Shown here piece by piece: positions 5,063 through 6,708 of a DNA stretch of 6,708 nt (positions are counted from its first letter, which is position 1; each line of letters starts with the position of its first letter). The notes under the pieces are model-generated. The model was not told the origin of the DNA. It did no database searches and was given only the letters and a program-made list of their open reading frames with translations. The DNA lies in NCBI GenBank assembly GCA_003661905.1, contig QMXA01000056.1, positions 1-6,708 on the forward strand, given 5' to 3'. The DNA is from Thermoprotei archaeon (lineage in GTDB: Archaea > Thermoproteota > Thermoprotei_A > Sulfolobales > Ignisphaeraceae). The translations under genes and the position numbers were made by a program.

Positions 5063-5320
5063 TTAAGAATTGTCTTTTTCTAATATAGCTTTGATCTCTT
5101 CATTTAGATGATCAATGTTGATGAGTTTTAAACCATGTTTCTTAACCATGAGTTTAAGTACTAAGGGTGGAAGATCCTTTGTATAAGCATAGATTATTAC
5201 CTTAGCTTTCTCTTTCATTTCATGGATTTCTCTAAGAAGTCTATTTAATCTAACAATTGGGTGATCTGTGCAACTCTCTGGCGTCTTTCTTAGATCTAAC
5301 ACAACTTCTTTAATGCTCAC
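5063..5320 (-). CDS. Small TusA/SirA-like putative sulfur carrier protein
   Basis: An 85-residue protein with a beta-alpha-beta-alpha pattern resembling TusA (SirA) sulfur carriers: VVLDLRK, then a cysteine starting a helix (SCTDHPIVRLNRLLREI), then KAKVIIYAYTKDLPPLVLKLMVKKHG, then KLINIDHL. The single cysteine, C17, sits where the TusA active cysteine is expected, but the motif is CTDHP instead of CPxP, with about two extra residues before it. TusA proteins relay persulfide sulfur from a cysteine desulfurase; here the desulfurase and a scaffold are encoded just upstream, which supports a sulfur-transfer role (inference). The start is GTG at 5320, with AGGTGAT 5 nt upstream overlapping the IscU stop. 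The gap to IscU is 10 bp. It is the last gene of the group. Confidence 0.75.
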   Translation of the reverse strand: MSIKEVVLDLRKTPESCTDHPIVRLNRLLREIHEMKEKAKVIIYAYTKDLPPLVLKLMVKKHGLKLINIDHLNEEIKAILEKDNS

Positions 5321-5325
5321 TATGT

Positions 5326-5332
5326 ATCACCT
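5326..5332 (-). promoter_or_regulatory. Shine-Dalgarno AGGTGAT for the TusA-like gene
   Basis: AGGTGAT reads on the minus strand 5 nt before the GTG at 5320 and overlaps the TAG stop of the IscU gene. It fixes the GTG as start and suggests coupled translation. Confidence 0.7.
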
Positions 5333-5840
5333 AGGTTCTGAATTGCATTAATTTTCTATACATAGTTTCTATCAACTTCTCTTCCTCAATTGTTTGTTTC
5401 TCCTCTATTGTCATTTCCTTAGGTAGCCATTCTGGTTTTCTCTTGATCCTCTCATAGAACATCCTTATAGCTCTTTTTAAAGCACCAACAGCCAGAATAC
5501 TACAATGATACTTTATTGGAGGTAATCCCCCCAGTTCATCTGCTATGTCCTTCCAAGATAATTCCCAAGCTTCTTTAACTCTTTTCCCTTTAATCATTTC
5601 TGTCAATATACTGGCTGCTGCAATATTTGCAGCACAGCCATAACTTTCAAAAGATGCCTTCTCGATATATTCTTCATTACCTCTTTTCACTATTTTCAAG
5701 TAGAGCTTGATTACATCACCACAAGCAGGACTACCCGCAGTTGCTATAACATCTGCATCTGCTAATGGACCCACATTTTTGGGGTTTCTAAATAGCTCTA
5801 GAACCTTAGGTGTGTATGGTAGTGGTATTCTACTACTCAT
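5331..5840 (-). CDS. IscU/NifU-N-type iron-sulfur cluster assembly scaffold
   Basis: Scaffold on which Fe-S clusters are built from desulfurase-derived sulfur. Numbered from the ATG at 5840 (169 residues), the three cluster cysteines are present: C40 in GSPACGD, C69 in YGCAANIAAAS and C113 in IKYHCSILA. The conserved D42 and H112 are also present, so the site looks intact. The N-terminal LFRNPKNVGPL is a strong family signature. The C-terminus (about 130-169) is a charged helical extension rich in K and E beyond the usual IscU end. The frame is open to GTG 5849, but AGGTGAT (5851-5845) lies 4 nt before ATG 5840, so that is the start. It follows the desulfurase gene by 52 bp. CTTATTT at 5885-5879 could be an internal TATA-like box, but this is weak. 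Confidence 0.94.
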   Translation of the reverse strand: MSSRIPLPYTPKVLELFRNPKNVGPLADADVIATAGSPACGDVIKLYLKIVKRGNEEYIEKASFESYGCAANIAAASILTEMIKGKRVKEAWELSWKDIADELGGLPPIKYHCSILAVGALKRAIRMFYERIKRKPEWLPKEMTIEEKQTIEEEKLIETMYRKLMQFRT

Positions 5841-5844
5841 AATC

Positions 5845-5851
5845 ATCACCT
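5845..5851 (-). promoter_or_regulatory. Shine-Dalgarno AGGTGAT deciding the IscU start
   Basis: AGGTGAT on the minus strand sits 4 nt before the ATG at 5840. The upstream in-frame GTG (5849) and ATG (5846) fall within or at the edge of this site and cannot be the natural starts. Confidence 0.75.
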
Positions 5852-5892
5852 ACTTAATTATAGTGGAGTTATAATGGGAAATAAGGCTTTGC

Positions 5893-6708
5893 TTAGTAAG
5901 ACTTAGGTTTCAGAGCACTTATTCTTCTTAACCTTGTTACTGCTTCTTCTAATTGTTTAATAGTGTACTCAATATCTTCTCTTGTGTGATATCTTGAGAT
6001 TTTGAACAATATGCTTCCATGTGCTTCTTCGTGTTTCCTCCCAATAGCTAAGAGTACATGGCTTGGTTCAAGTATTCTACTAGTACAAGCGCTTCCACTA
6101 GATACATAGATACCTCGTAAACTAAGTTCAACAGTAAGAGCTTCACCTTCTATATAGAGAAAACTTACATTAACATTATCTGGGGCTCTTTTAACACCTA
6201 GAGGACCGTTAATTAAGACATGAGGTATAACTGATGTTATTCCACCAAGTAATTGATCGCGAAGCTGTTGCATTTTGGCAATGTTTTCATCAAGAGATGT
6301 AAATGCTAGTTCAACAGCTTTTCTAAACCCAGCTATTGCAGGTATATTCTCTACGCCAGGCCACTTTTTCTCGGTACTTAATTGGCCGTAAATAATGTTT
6401 TCAATTTCTATATCTGATTTCACATAGAGAACACCTACGCCTCTAGGTCCATGAATTTTGTGGCTACTAATAGTCATCATATCTATGCCTAACTTCTCTA
6501 TGTCAATGGCTAATTTGCCATAGGCATCAGCGGCATCAGTATGAAATATTACATTTGGGTTTATACTTTTAGCAACATCTACGAGATCTTTTATAGGTTG
6601 TATAGTTCCTATTTCATGATTAACCATTTGTATACTTACAAGTATTGTATCTTTATCTATGTATGCTGCTAATATGTCTGGATCTACAAAACCTTCTTCA
6701 TCTACGGG
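5893..6708 (-). CDS. Cysteine desulfurase, IscS/NifS type (partial, N-terminus off window)
   Basis: PLP-dependent class V aminotransferase-fold enzyme that takes sulfur from cysteine, leaving alanine and an enzyme persulfide. The frame is open to the right edge, giving 271 visible residues of an expected 380-400; the Met at 6627 is internal because the reading continues through DPDILAAYIDKDTILVSIQ. Visible motifs are VNHEIGTIQPI, the PLP-contacting HTDAAD, the Schiff-base lysine in SSHKIHGPRG (codon 6459-6457), and the catalytic cysteine in SSGSACTS (codon 6087-6085), which is the class I (IscS/NifS) loop rather than the SufS type. It is followed by the IscU scaffold and the TusA-like gene in the same direction, so it is the likely sulfur donor for both. 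The promoter lies outside the window. Confidence 0.95.
   Translation of the reverse strand, partial: PVDEEGFVDPDILAAYIDKDTILVSIQMVNHEIGTIQPIKDLVDVAKSINPNVIFHTDAADAYGKLAIDIEKLGIDMMTISSHKIHGPRGVGVLYVKSDIEIENIIYGQLSTEKKWPGVENIPAIAGFRKAVELAFTSLDENIAKMQQLRDQLLGGITSVIPHVLINGPLGVKRAPDNVNVSFLYIEGEALTVELSLRGIYVSSGSACTSRILEPSHVLLAIGRKHEEAHGSILFKISRYHTREDIEYTIKQLEEAVTRLRRISALKPKSY

Noticed and set aside
6625..6627. ATG at 6627 as start of the cysteine desulfurase
   Set aside because: The frame stays open upstream to the window edge with typical desulfurase sequence, and the N-terminal part of the fold would be missing; the gene is cut by the edge, not short.

Overview
The window looks like chromosomal DNA from a low-GC, probably thermophilic crenarchaeon (Thermoprotei). 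The evidence is an archaeal translation and ribosome-biogenesis gene string (aIF2-beta, DUF424, NMD3, aIF1A, RIO1, two-KH Dim2/Pno1 protein), Shine-Dalgarno sequences of the GGTGAT type, a very GC-rich tRNA-Trp with an intron at the archaeal 37/38 position, and TATA-like boxes. I cannot name a genus with confidence.

Layout. Positions 1-1151 (minus) hold most of a radical-SAM tRNA methylthiotransferase of the archaeal MtaB/CDKAL1 type; its C-terminus lies outside the window. A 69-bp divergent promoter region separates it from a plus-strand cluster at 1221-4671: aIF2-beta, a DUF424 protein, NMD3, aIF1A, RIO1 kinase and a Dim2-like KH protein. Spacing is mostly a few bases and one junction overlaps, so the cluster is likely co-transcribed. 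Between 4672 and 5062, on the minus strand, lies an intron-containing tRNA-Trp(CCA) with encoded CCA. From 5063 to the right edge a minus-strand group carries, in transcription order, a cysteine desulfurase (5' end outside the window), an IscU-type Fe-S scaffold and a small TusA-like protein.

How the genes fit together. The plus-strand cluster joins translation initiation (aIF2-beta delivers initiator tRNA as part of aIF2; aIF1A binds the small-subunit A site) with late subunit maturation (RIO1 and Dim2 on the 30S, NMD3 on the 50S). The uncharacterised DUF424 protein sits in the middle. The right-hand group is a compact sulfur-mobilisation and Fe-S assembly set. It may indirectly serve the radical-SAM enzyme at the left, which needs two 4Fe-4S clusters, but that link is inference.

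Most notable points. The tRNA-Trp intron contains two segments, 9 and 10 nt, perfectly complementary to the flanking exons in a crossing (pseudoknot) arrangement. This resembles the euryarchaeal intron-encoded methylation guide, but without convincing C/D boxes. The TusA-like protein has its cysteine in an altered motif. Several gene starts (aIF2-beta, DUF424, IscU) are better placed by Shine-Dalgarno spacing than by the longest open frame. No gene-free stretch exceeds 300 bases. I see no CRISPR array, insertion sequence, integrase or pseudogene.
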